Positions 52,301 through 60,351 of a DNA stretch of 64,000 nucleotides are shown one piece after another. Both the position numbers and the translations under genes were made by a program. Position 1 is the stretch's first letter, and the number at the start of each line of letters is the position of its first letter. The DNA comes from UBA1172 sp002457135. GTDB taxonomy: Bacteria; Pseudomonadota; Alphaproteobacteria; Puniceispirillales; UBA1172. The stretch covers positions 1-64,000 of the forward strand of contig CBFIBR010000001.1 in NCBI GenBank assembly GCA_965660935.1. The letters run 5' to 3'. The notes beneath the pieces are model-generated. The model ran no database searches. It had not been told where the DNA came from and saw nothing but the letters and a program-made list of their open reading frames with translations.

Positions 52301-53205
52301 GCTGTTCCGGGTTTTTCCGTGATGCCTTCCCGGCCCAGATTGCGCTGGTGGACAAGGTCGCAAGGGCGGTCGGTGCGCTCAATGAACCCGAAGACCAGAA
52401 CCCGGTTGCGGAAAGAATGAAGCATGAGGCGCAATCCCTCATCGCCTCAGGCATGGATCAGAAAGAGGCCGAAGAAAGGGCGGGGTTCCGTGTTTTCAGC
52501 GCCAGACCGGGGGCTTATGGTGCCGGGTTGCAGACCCTCATTGACGAAGGCATCTGGCAGGATCGCGGCGATTTTGCCGATGCGTTCCTGACCTGGAGCG
52601 GCTACGCCTATGGCGCGGATCAGGACGGGATGGATGCAAGACCCCATCTCGAAGACAGGCTGTCCCAGGTCGATGCCGTGATCCACAATCAGGATAATCG
52701 TGAACATGATATCCTCGACAGTGATGATTATTACCAGTTTGCGGGTGGGCTGGCGGCCAGTGTTGCCGCCCTCAAGGGTGATGATGCGCCGGTCTATATG
52801 GGGGATCACAGCCTCGCCGAACGGCCGCTGATCCGCAGCCTGGGGGAGGAGATCACTCGGGTCGTGCGGGGCCGGGCCAGCAACCCGAAATGGATCAGGG
52901 GGGTGATGCGCCACGGCTATAAGGGGGCGTTTGAAATCGCCGCCAGCCTGGATTATCTCTTTGCCTTTGCCGCCACCACCCGGCAGGTGCCGGGGCATCT
53001 CTTTGATGCGGTGTTTGAGGCATGGATCGAGGATGAGCAGGTCAGGGCCTTTCTGGCCGAGGCCAATCCCCATGCCCTCAATGACATGATGGATCGCTTT
53101 GATGAAGCGATTGATCGCGGGCTTTGGCAGCCGAGGCGGAACAGCATTACGGAAATGCTGGAATGGCACCGCCAAACACGCCACAATGAGGGTGTGAAAG
53201 CATAG
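49375..53205 (+). CDS. cobN: Cobaltochelatase subunit CobN
   Basis: A 1276-residue large subunit of the aerobic ATP-dependent cobaltochelatase, which inserts cobalt into hydrogenobyrinic acid a,c-diamide. Landmarks are [20 protein letters not shown], the [22 protein letters not shown] motif (conserved H and E region), [16 protein letters not shown], [51 protein letters not shown] and [23 protein letters not shown] segments. CobS and CobT partner subunits are not in this window. It begins 4 bp after cobW with no strong ribosome-binding site, so coupled translation is likely. Confidence 0.95.
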   Translation: [1276 protein letters not shown]

Positions 53206-53230
53206 CCAAAGGCGCAAGAGGGAGTGAGCA

Positions 53231-53848
53231 ATGACCGACGAGAATGATGATATCGCACGCCATAACGCCAAGATGGCAAAGAAAAAGCAGGCCCGCGACC
53301 GGATCATGGCCACCAAAACAGATGAAAAAGGCCTGGTCATCGTCCATACCGGCAAGGGCAAGGGCAAATCCACCGCCGCGTTCGGGATGATCTTTCGCTG
53401 TATTGCCCATGGCCTGCCTTCAGGCGTGGTGCAGTTCATCAAGGGCGGGCTTGATACCGGCGAGCGCAACCTGATCACCACCCATTTCGGTGACACCTGC
53501 CAGTTTTACACCATGGGGGAAGGGTTCACCTGGGAAACCCAGGACAAGGAACGTGATATTGAGGCGGCCCAGGCGGCATGGGGCAAGGCCAAGGAGCTGA
53601 TCGCCAGTGGCGAGCTGCACATGGTTCTGCTCGATGAAATCAATATCGCGATGCGCTATGGCTATGTTGATGAGGCCGAGGTTCTGGCCTTCCTCGAAGA
53701 CAGCAAGCCGCCCATGACCCATGTTGTGCTGACGGGCCGAAATGCCAGCGATACCCTGATTGAGGCGGCTGATCTCGCCACCGAAATGACGCTGCTGAAG
53801 CATCCTTTCCGGTCCGGGATCAAGGCCCAGATCGGCGTGGAATTCTAG
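53231..53848 (+). CDS. cobO: Cob(I)yrinic acid a,c-diamide adenosyltransferase
   Basis: A 205-residue BtuR/CobO-type corrinoid adenosyltransferase that transfers the 5'-deoxyadenosyl group from ATP to Co(I) corrinoids. The P-loop is [14 protein letters not shown] (40-53), followed by VQFIKGG, the substrate loop [27 protein letters not shown] and VLTGRNAS. The N-terminal 30 residues are charged and rich in Lys/Ala, as in Pseudomonas CobO. It lies 25 bp after cobN and 1 bp before cobQ. Confidence 0.95.
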   Translation: MTDENDDIARHNAKMAKKKQARDRIMATKTDEKGLVIVHTGKGKGKSTAAFGMIFRCIAHGLPSGVVQFIKGGLDTGERNLITTHFGDTCQFYTMGEGFTWETQDKERDIEAAQAAWGKAKELIASGELHMVLLDEINIAMRYGYVDEAEVLAFLEDSKPPMTHVVLTGRNASDTLIEAADLATEMTLLKHPFRSGIKAQIGVEF

Positions 53849-53849
53849 C

Positions 53850-55319
53850 ATGACCGCTGCGTTCATGGTTCAGGGCGCAGGCTCCAACGTTGGCAAGTCC
53901 CTGCTGGTGGCGGGGCTGTGCCGGGTTTTTGCACGGCGCGGGCTGAACGTGCGTCCCTTCAAGCCGCAGAACATGTCAAACAACGCCGCCGTGACCATGG
54001 AGGGGGGTGAGATCGGCCGCGCCCAGGCCTTGCAGGCGCGGGCATCCTTCACCCCGCCCAGCATCCACATGAACCCTGTTCTGCTGAAGCCCGAAACCGA
54101 TACCGGGGCGCAGGTCATCGTCCAGGGCCAGCGTTTTGGTTCCATGCGCGCCCGTGAATACGGCAGCCATAAAGCCACGCTCCTGCCCCGGGTGCTGGAC
54201 AGCTATAATCGCCTCAAGGCCGGGGCTGACCTGATCATTACCGAAGGTGCTGGCAGCCCGGCCGAGGTGAACCTGAGAGCAGGTGATATCGCCAATATGG
54301 GCTTTGCCGAGGCGGCTGATGTGCCGGTGCTGCTGGTGGGGGATATTGACCGGGGCGGGGTCATCGCCTCACTGGTCGGGACCGCCGCCGTGCTGGAGAG
54401 GTCAGAGGCTGAACGCATCAAGGGTTTCCTCATCAACAAGTTTCGCGGTGATACCAGCCTGTTCGCTGATGGCATGACCATTATAGAGGAGGCCACAGGC
54501 TGGCAGGGGCTTGGCATTCTGCCGTGGTTTGAAGGCGCCCGCAGCCTCCCCGCCGAGGATATCCTCGATCTTGAAGCCAAAGGGAACAAGCGCGGGGGTG
54601 ATGGAGCCATGCTCAAGGTCGCTGTGCCAGTGTTGCGGCGGATTGCCAATTTCGATGATCTTGACCCGCTTTCGGCTGATCCGGCTATCCGGGTCAGTCT
54701 GGTCAATGCGGGGGAGCCGCTCCCCATCGACACCGACCTTGTTCTGCTGCCGGGGTCGAAATCCACCGTATCCGATCTCGCCTTTCTGCGTCAGCAGGGC
54801 TGGGATATCGACATTGCCGCGCTGATCCGGCAGGGCGCAAGGGTGGTCGGGCTTTGTGGCGGCTATCAGATGCTGGGCCGCGCCGTGCATGACCCGGAAG
54901 GGCTTGAGGGAAAACCGGGCAGTATTGACGGGCTTGGCCTCCTCGATGTTGAAACAACCCTCCTGCCCAAAAAGACCGTGCGCTTTGCCAAAGGCACCAG
55001 CCATGATGGCGGGGAGCCGGTTTCGGGGTATGAAATCCACCTCGGCACCACCACGGGTGATGATACCGCCCGCCCGATGCTGATGCTGGAGGGTGGCCGC
55101 CCTGATGGCGCGATCAGCTGTGATGGTCAGGTGATGGGATGCTATATGCACGGGCTGTTTGCCAGTGATGCCTATCGTTCGACATGGGTCAGGGCAGCGA
55201 CAGGCCAGTCCAGCAGCCTCGATTTCGAAGCCGGGGTCGATGACGGGCTGGAAGCGCTCGCCAGTCATCTTGAAAGCCACGCTGATATTGACGCTATAGC
55301 CCGAATTGCCGGGCTTTAG
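53850..55319 (+). CDS. cobQ: Cobyric acid synthase (glutamine-hydrolysing)
   Basis: A 489-residue amidotransferase that amidates the b, d, e and g carboxylates of adenosylcobyrinic acid a,c-diamide. The N-terminal ATPase has [19 protein letters not shown] (modified P-loop) and [15 protein letters not shown] central part has [13 protein letters not shown] and KFRGD, and the triad-type glutaminase domain has C336 in [11 protein letters not shown] and a His in CYMHGLF. It ends by overlapping the convergent cobD by 4 bp. It closes the plus-strand cobW-cobN-cobO-cobQ run. Confidence 0.95.
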   Translation: MTAAFMVQGAGSNVGKSLLVAGLCRVFARRGLNVRPFKPQNMSNNAAVTMEGGEIGRAQALQARASFTPPSIHMNPVLLKPETDTGAQVIVQGQRFGSMRAREYGSHKATLLPRVLDSYNRLKAGADLIITEGAGSPAEVNLRAGDIANMGFAEAADVPVLLVGDIDRGGVIASLVGTAAVLERSEAERIKGFLINKFRGDTSLFADGMTIIEEATGWQGLGILPWFEGARSLPAEDILDLEAKGNKRGGDGAMLKVAVPVLRRIANFDDLDPLSADPAIRVSLVNAGEPLPIDTDLVLLPGSKSTVSDLAFLRQQGWDIDIAALIRQGARVVGLCGGYQMLGRAVHDPEGLEGKPGSIDGLGLLDVETTLLPKKTVRFAKGTSHDGGEPVSGYEIHLGTTTGDDTARPMLMLEGGRPDGAISCDGQVMGCYMHGLFASDAYRSTWVRAATGQSSSLDFEAGVDDGLEALASHLESHADIDAIARIAGL

Positions 55320-56326
55320 GGCGATCCCGTCAGGGTTATTATCGCAAGGCCGGCCATCCCTGTTAAGAGGCCCGCCAGCGCAATGGCCCGCCACATCAGG
55401 CTGAGCGATCTTCTGATATCGCTGGCCGTGGCCTCACGCCTGCCCTCTCCATTCATTGGTGCATCCTGGCTCATTCGCTGGCCATAGAGCCTTGGCCCCG
55501 CCAGTGACAGCCCGAGCCGGGCCGCCATCGCTGCTTCGGGCCAGCCTGCATTGGGGGAACGGTGCCTGCCCGCATCACGCCACATCACCCTGATCGCACC
55601 GAAAAACCCGGCCGGGCTGGCCAGCGCAATCAGGAGGCCGGTGAGCCGCGCCGGGATCAGGTTAACCAGGTCATCAATCCGCGCCGCGCCATACCCATAG
55701 GCGAAATAGCGGCGTGATTTATAGCCGGTCATGCTGTCGGCGGTATTGATCATCTTGTAGGCGATGATCCCCGGCAGACCGAATAGAAGATAGAACAGCG
55801 CGGGCGCGATGACCCCGTCAGAGAGGTTCTCGGCCGTGGTTTCAATCCCGGCCCGGGCGATGGCGTGGGCATCCAGCGCATCAGGGTTTCGCCCGACAAT
55901 CATGGAAATCGCCCGGCGGGCATCCTTCATGCTGCCGCCCTCCAGCGCGATGGCAACGGCGCGGGTGTGATCATCAAGGCTGCGCCCGGCAATGAGGATG
56001 GCGACCAGCACCAGCTCAACAGGGATGGTGAGGGCATTGCCGCCGATGGAAGCCGCCGCCATGATCCCCCCGCCAGTGCCAGCCGCCAGCAGGATCAGGA
56101 TGATGATGGCAACGACCCCGAGCATACGCCGGGTCCGTCCCGTTCGGTCGCGCCGGTTGAAATGTCTCTCAAAAAAACCGATCGCACGGCCGAACAGCAC
56201 CACGGGATGGGGCAGGTTTCGCCATAACCATTGCGGTTCACCAAGCCAGGCATCCAGCATCAGGGCCAGGATCAGGACGATGCAGCGCAACGCCGGATCA
56301 TGGGGAATGAAGAGATCGATTACCAT
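55316..56326 (-). CDS. cobD: Adenosylcobinamide-phosphate synthase (CobD/CbiB)
   Basis: A 336-residue membrane enzyme that attaches aminopropanol phosphate to adenosylcobyric acid. It has four to five hydrophobic helices and the CbiB motifs [27 protein letters not shown] near the N-terminus, [38 protein letters not shown] in the middle, and [18 protein letters not shown]. Its substrate linker is supplied by CobC (46186-47250). It lies on the minus strand, convergent with cobQ and divergent from the cbiX operon. Confidence 0.92.
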   Translation of the reverse strand: MVIDLFIPHDPALRCIVLILALMLDAWLGEPQWLWRNLPHPVVLFGRAIGFFERHFNRRDRTGRTRRMLGVVAIIILILLAAGTGGGIMAAASIGGNALTIPVELVLVAILIAGRSLDDHTRAVAIALEGGSMKDARRAISMIVGRNPDALDAHAIARAGIETTAENLSDGVIAPALFYLLFGLPGIIAYKMINTADSMTGYKSRRYFAYGYGAARIDDLVNLIPARLTGLLIALASPAGFFGAIRVMWRDAGRHRSPNAGWPEAAMAARLGLSLAGPRLYGQRMSQDAPMNGEGRREATASDIRRSLSLMWRAIALAGLLTGMAGLAIITLTGSP

Positions 56327-56389
56327 GCCATGCCATCGGGTCAGGTGGGGAGCATCAGCGGCGTTGCTAACAGAGGCAAAATCATACTA

Positions 56390-56492
56390 TACCTCTACCT
56401 GTTGGGTTCCTTGTTAACAAGGTGGAAGTGATTCCGGTGACGCTGACCATATCGAGGGGCGAAATCCGGAAACCTGATGGTCTTGGGTGGTG
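56390..56492 (+). promoter_or_regulatory. Possible divergent cobalamin-riboswitch-like leader of the cbiX operon
   Basis: Upstream of cbiX the sequence holds GGTGGAAGTGATTCCGG-TGAC-GCTGACC, reminiscent of the GGTGNAANNCC...GCTGNCC core. It is followed by AATCCGGAAACCTGAT, which matches the B12 box (AGCCAGGAGACCTGCC) at roughly two thirds of positions, including GGA and ACCTG. The usual CCCGCAACTGT core is missing. It could be a degenerate or truncated cobalamin-type element, or a chance resemblance. Confidence 0.3.
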
Positions 56493-56557
56493 TCCTGCCG
56501 CCTCTTTCCTTCATGGACTGCCCGACAGAATACGCTTGGCAACATGGAGGAAAAACC

Positions 56558-57745
56558 ATGCCCCACGATACCGAACCGAAATACGGCGTGATGATCTGCG
56601 GCCATGGCAGTCGATCAAAATCGGCGGTGGCCGAATTTGCGGTGCTGGCTGAAAAGCTCACCCCCGTTTTCCCGGACTGGCCGGTGGAATATGGCTACCT
56701 CGAATTTGCCACCCCGGTGATCAAGGACGGGCTGGACCGGTTGCGGGAACAGGGCGTCAATCATGTGCTGGCGGTGCCGGGCATGCTGTTTGCCGCGGGC
56801 CATGCCAAGAACGATATTCCATCCGTGCTGAACACCTATTCGGCCCAGCATGGCATCACCATCCAATACGGGCGGGAGCTGGCGATTGACCTGAAGATGC
56901 TCGAGGCTGCAGCGGACAGGGTCACCGCAGCCCTCGACAGGGCCGATGCCGACAATGGCCATGTTGATCGCCACGATACCTGCCTGGTGGTGATCGGCCG
57001 GGGGTCATCCGACCCTGATGCCAATTCGAACGTGTCCAAGGTGGCGCGGATGATGGTCGAATCGCTTGGTCTCGGCTGGTGTGAAACCGGCTTTTCCGGC
57101 GTCACCTTCCCGCTGGTTGAACCCTGCCTTGAAAACGTCACCAAGCTGGGGTTCAAGCGGATTGTCGTGTTCCCCTATTTCCTCTTCTCCGGCATCCTGA
57201 TTGACCGTATCTACGGTTTCACCGATGAGGTTGCGGCACGCCATCCGGGCATTGAATTCGTCAAGGCCGGCTACCTCAATGATCATGATCAGGTGATCGC
57301 CACCTTTGCTGACCGGGTGCGGGAAATCCTCACCGGCAGCAACAACATGAACTGCTCAATGTGCAAATACCGCGCCCAGGTGCTTGGTTTCGAGGATGAG
57401 GTCGGCCTGCCGCAGGAAAGCCATCACCACCATGTCGAAGGCAAGGGCGTTACCGCACCCGGCAGCAATGTTGAGGATTGCGATCTCTGCACCACGTTCT
57501 GCACTGGTGAATGCCGCCTGAGGGAGATGGATCAGAACGGGCATCACCATCACGGGCATAGCCATGATGATCACAAGCATGATCACGATCACGGGCACGA
57601 TCACGATAACGGGCACGGGCATGACCACGGGCACGATCACCATGATCATGGTAACGGGCATGACCACCATCATCATCCCTACCCCCAGGCTGATCACCCG
57701 CTTGGCCCGCGCTCGGTACTGAACAGGACCAAAGCAGGAGAATAG
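56558..57745 (+). CDS. cbiX: Sirohydrochlorin cobaltochelatase CbiX, long form with Cys-rich and His-rich tail
   Basis: A 395-residue protein with two CbiX repeats: MICGHGSRSKSAVAEFAVLAEKL (His/Ser catalytic-type motif) and VVIGRGSSDPDANSNVSKVARM, where an Arg replaces the His, as usual in the second half. After about residue 260 comes a Cys-rich segment (CSMC, then CDLCTTFCTGEC) that fits an Fe-S cluster as known in long CbiX proteins. An extremely His/Asp/Gly-rich tail (about 320-385, repeated HDHGH and HGHDH units) probably stores or delivers metal. CbiX inserts Co2+ into sirohydrochlorin in the cobalt-early route. ATG 56558 has GGAGG; the frame also extends to 56477. Confidence 0.88.
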   Translation: MPHDTEPKYGVMICGHGSRSKSAVAEFAVLAEKLTPVFPDWPVEYGYLEFATPVIKDGLDRLREQGVNHVLAVPGMLFAAGHAKNDIPSVLNTYSAQHGITIQYGRELAIDLKMLEAAADRVTAALDRADADNGHVDRHDTCLVVIGRGSSDPDANSNVSKVARMMVESLGLGWCETGFSGVTFPLVEPCLENVTKLGFKRIVVFPYFLFSGILIDRIYGFTDEVAARHPGIEFVKAGYLNDHDQVIATFADRVREILTGSNNMNCSMCKYRAQVLGFEDEVGLPQESHHHHVEGKGVTAPGSNVEDCDLCTTFCTGECRLREMDQNGHHHHGHSHDDHKHDHDHGHDHDNGHGHDHGHDHHDHGNGHDHHHHPYPQADHPLGPRSVLNRTKAGE

Positions 57746-57746
57746 G

Positions 57747-58397
57747 ATGTCCCCCTCGGCACCATCCTATCTGCGTGACCCCAAGGCGATTTATGATCTG
57801 TCTTTTGAGCGGGTCCGCGCCGAAGCCAGGCTTGACCGGTTCAGCCCCGATGTGGCCGAAATGGTGATCCGCGTGATCCACGCCTGCGGCATGCCTGATC
57901 TGGCGGATGATATCATCGCCAGCCCCTGTGTCATGGAAAGAACAGCATCGGCCCTCGGCCAGGGTGCGCCGATCCTGTGCGATTGCACCATGGTCGCCTC
58001 AGGCATCACCCGGCGGTTTCTCGCTACCCGCAACAGGGTGGTGGTGACCCTCAATAATGAGGGGGTGGCCGGGGATGCATCGCGGCTCGGCACCACCCGT
58101 TCGGCGGCGGCGGTGGAACAATGGCATCATGATATCGGCGGTGCTGTGGTGGCCATCGGCAATGCCCCGACGGCGCTGTTTCACCTGCTTGAAAAACTGG
58201 CTGATGGCTGGCCCAGCCCGGCGGTGATCCTCGGCTTTCCCGTGGGTTTTGTCGGGGCTGCCGAATCCAAGGACCTGCTGGCCCAGAGAGGCTCAGGGGC
58301 AGATTTCGGCTTTATCACCGTCAGCGGCACCCGGGGCGGGTCGGCCATGGCCTCCGCCGCGGTCAACGCTGGCGCGATCATGGCAGGGCGCAACTGA
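57747..58397 (+). CDS. cobH: Precorrin-8X methylmutase
   Basis: A 216-residue CobH/CbiC enzyme that shifts the C11 methyl group to C12, giving hydrogenobyrinic acid. The catalytic His is H45 in VIHACGMPDLADDI, and DCTMVASGITRRF, GNAPTALFHLLE and the GFPVGFVGAAESK loop follow. It starts 1 bp after the cbiX stop, and its TGA overlaps the cobL ATG, so it is embedded in a tightly coupled operon. Confidence 0.95.
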   Translation: MSPSAPSYLRDPKAIYDLSFERVRAEARLDRFSPDVAEMVIRVIHACGMPDLADDIIASPCVMERTASALGQGAPILCDCTMVASGITRRFLATRNRVVVTLNNEGVAGDASRLGTTRSAAAVEQWHHDIGGAVVAIGNAPTALFHLLEKLADGWPSPAVILGFPVGFVGAAESKDLLAQRGSGADFGFITVSGTRGGSAMASAAVNAGAIMAGRN

Positions 58398-59653
58398 TGG
58401 CCTGGCTCAGCATCATCGGTGTGGGTGAGTCAGGGATAAAAGGGCTTGATCCCGCCCTCCGTCAGCGTGTGCTGGATGCTGGCCTCATGATCGGGGCTGA
58501 TCGCATGGTTGAGGAGCTGCAACACCATGCTGATTTCGCTGGTGAGGCAAGGGCATGGCCAACACCGTTTCTGGATATTATCCCCCTGCTTGAGGCACGA
58601 CGCGGCAAGCCCACGGTGATCATCGCCACGGGTGATCCGCTGTGGTTCGGGGCCGCCTCAACCCTGGTGCGTTATTTCGATCCTGGCGAGATGGAGGTTA
58701 TCCCTTCGCCTTCAGGCTTTCAGCTGGCCGCGGCACGGATGGGATGGCCGCTCAACACCTGCATCACCCTGACGGTGCATGGGCGGCCGCATGAAAGCGT
58801 GCTGGCCCATCTGGCCCCGAGGGCGCGGCTGCTGGTGCTGGCCCATGATCATACCAGCACGGCAACGCTGGCCGGGCTGGTGACCGGGGCCGGGTTTGGT
58901 GATGCTGTTGTCACGGCCCTTGGCCATATTGGCGGGGAGGCTGAAACACGGCAGGATGCGCGGGCCTCGGCCTGGGTTAATGCTGGCGGGGTTAATGCTG
59001 GCGGGTTTGATGCTGGCATGACACCACCTGATTTTCACATCACGGCGATTGAATGCCCGGATGGTGCCGGTGATTTCTGGCCGAGGGTTGCTGGCCTGCC
59101 TGATCATGCCTATCAATCCGATGGCAAGCTCACCAAGGCGGAGGTTCGTGCCGCCACGCTGGCGCGGCTGGCCCCGCATCCGGGCGGGGTTCTGTGGGAT
59201 CTGGGCTGCGGGTCGGGTTCCATCGGCATCGAATGGATGAGGGCGGCAACCGCCACAAGGGCCATCGGCATCGACCAGCGTGAGGACAGGCTGGATGTGG
59301 CGCGTGCCAACGCTGCCCGTCTGGGTGTGCCGGACTGGCAGGGGATCAGCGGCATGCTGCCTGATGCCATCGCTGATCTGCCCCGGCCTGATGCTGTTTT
59401 CATTGGTGGCGGCCTCAGCCTTGATCTGGTGGCGGCGGTGATGCCGAGGCTCAATCAAGGCGGCAGGCTGGTGGTCAATACCGTGACGCTCGAAAGTGAG
59501 GCACTGTTGCTCCAGCTCTGGGGCCAGCATGGCGGCGAGCTGACGCGGATTGCAACCAGCCGTGCCGAGGCGGTGGGCCCCTATCATGGCTGGAGGCCGC
59601 TGATGCCGGTGACCCAGTGGTACTGGCGCAAATCCCCCGGGGAAGCACAATGA
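58397..59653 (+). CDS. cobL: Precorrin-6Y C5,15-methyltransferase (decarboxylating)
   Basis: A 418-residue fusion of CbiE (N-terminal tetrapyrrole methylase, about 1-205, with IIGVGESGIKGL and IATGDPLWFGAASTL) and CbiT (C-terminal Rossmann methyltransferase, about 235-418, with VLWDLGCGSGSIGIEWMR). It methylates C5 and C15 and removes the C12 acetate carboxyl. The linker between the halves holds a 15-bp tandem repeat encoding NAGGV/NAGGF/DAGM, an expansion not expected in the family. It overlaps cobH upstream and cobI downstream (ATGA). Confidence 0.95.
   Translation: MAWLSIIGVGESGIKGLDPALRQRVLDAGLMIGADRMVEELQHHADFAGEARAWPTPFLDIIPLLEARRGKPTVIIATGDPLWFGAASTLVRYFDPGEMEVIPSPSGFQLAAARMGWPLNTCITLTVHGRPHESVLAHLAPRARLLVLAHDHTSTATLAGLVTGAGFGDAVVTALGHIGGEAETRQDARASAWVNAGGVNAGGFDAGMTPPDFHITAIECPDGAGDFWPRVAGLPDHAYQSDGKLTKAEVRAATLARLAPHPGGVLWDLGCGSGSIGIEWMRAATATRAIGIDQREDRLDVARANAARLGVPDWQGISGMLPDAIADLPRPDAVFIGGGLSLDLVAAVMPRLNQGGRLVVNTVTLESEALLLQLWGQHGGELTRIATSRAEAVGPYHGWRPLMPVTQWYWRKSPGEAQ
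58977..59019 (+). repeat. 15-bp in-frame tandem repeat inside cobL
   Basis: Three copies of an AATGCTGGCGGGGTT-like unit (the third reads GATGCTGGCATG) encode NAGGV, NAGGF and DAGM in the inter-domain linker of CobL. The period is a multiple of three, so the frame is kept. Confidence 0.75.
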
Positions 59654-60351
59654 CCGGAACGCTCTATGGCATTGGCACCGGGCCGGGCGACCCTGAACTC
59701 GTCACCCGCAAGGCATGGCGCATTGTCAGTGAGGCTCAGGTCATCGCCTATCCTTCGGCCGAGGGTACAGGCAGTTTTGCGCGCTCCATCATGGCTGAGG
59801 CGATCAGCCCTGATGCTGTTGAAATCGAAATGCCGGTGCCGATGGTTTCGGGCCGCGCCCCGGCGCAATCGATTTATGAAAGCGGTGCCGCCACGATCAG
59901 GCAGCATCTTGAGGCCGGGCGAGATGTTGCTGTCCTCTGTGAAGGTGACCCGCTGTTTTATGGCAGTTTCATGTATGTGCTGGCGCGGCTGAGGGATGAT
60001 TTCACCACCATGGTGATCCCGGGCGTGACCTCCATGACGGCCTGTGCCTCTGCCCATCGTCAGGCGCTGGTGGCCCGCAACGACACGCTGGTGGTGATCC
60101 CCGCCACCCTCGATGATGAGACAATCAGGGACAGGATCGCCATGGCCGAGGCGGCGGTGATCATGAAACTGGGGCGGCATCTGCCGCGTCTTAAATTCCT
60201 TCTGGACGGGATGGGGCTGACGGGAAAGGCGCTCTTTGTCAGCCACGCAAGCCTGCCGCATGAAAACGCAAAGCCATTGGCCGAGGCCCCTGAAGAGGCC
60301 CCGTATTTTTCGATGATCATTATCTATAAAGGGGCTGATCCATGGATCTGA
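59650..60351 (+). CDS. cobI: Precorrin-2 C20-methyltransferase
   Basis: A 233-residue SAM-dependent tetrapyrrole methylase starting MTGTLYGIGTGPGDPELVTRKAWR. Further family motifs are CEGDPLFYGSFMYVLAR, IPGVTSMTACASAHRQALVARND and FVSHASLPHE. It methylates C20 of precorrin-2 (or the cobalt form). The frame is open upstream, but ATG 59650 overlaps the cobL stop as ATGA and matches the family start. Its 3' end overlaps the cbiG/cobJ start by 10 bp. Confidence 0.94.
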   Translation: MTGTLYGIGTGPGDPELVTRKAWRIVSEAQVIAYPSAEGTGSFARSIMAEAISPDAVEIEMPVPMVSGRAPAQSIYESGAATIRQHLEAGRDVAVLCEGDPLFYGSFMYVLARLRDDFTTMVIPGVTSMTACASAHRQALVARNDTLVVIPATLDDETIRDRIAMAEAAVIMKLGRHLPRLKFLLDGMGLTGKALFVSHASLPHENAKPLAEAPEEAPYFSMIIIYKGADPWI

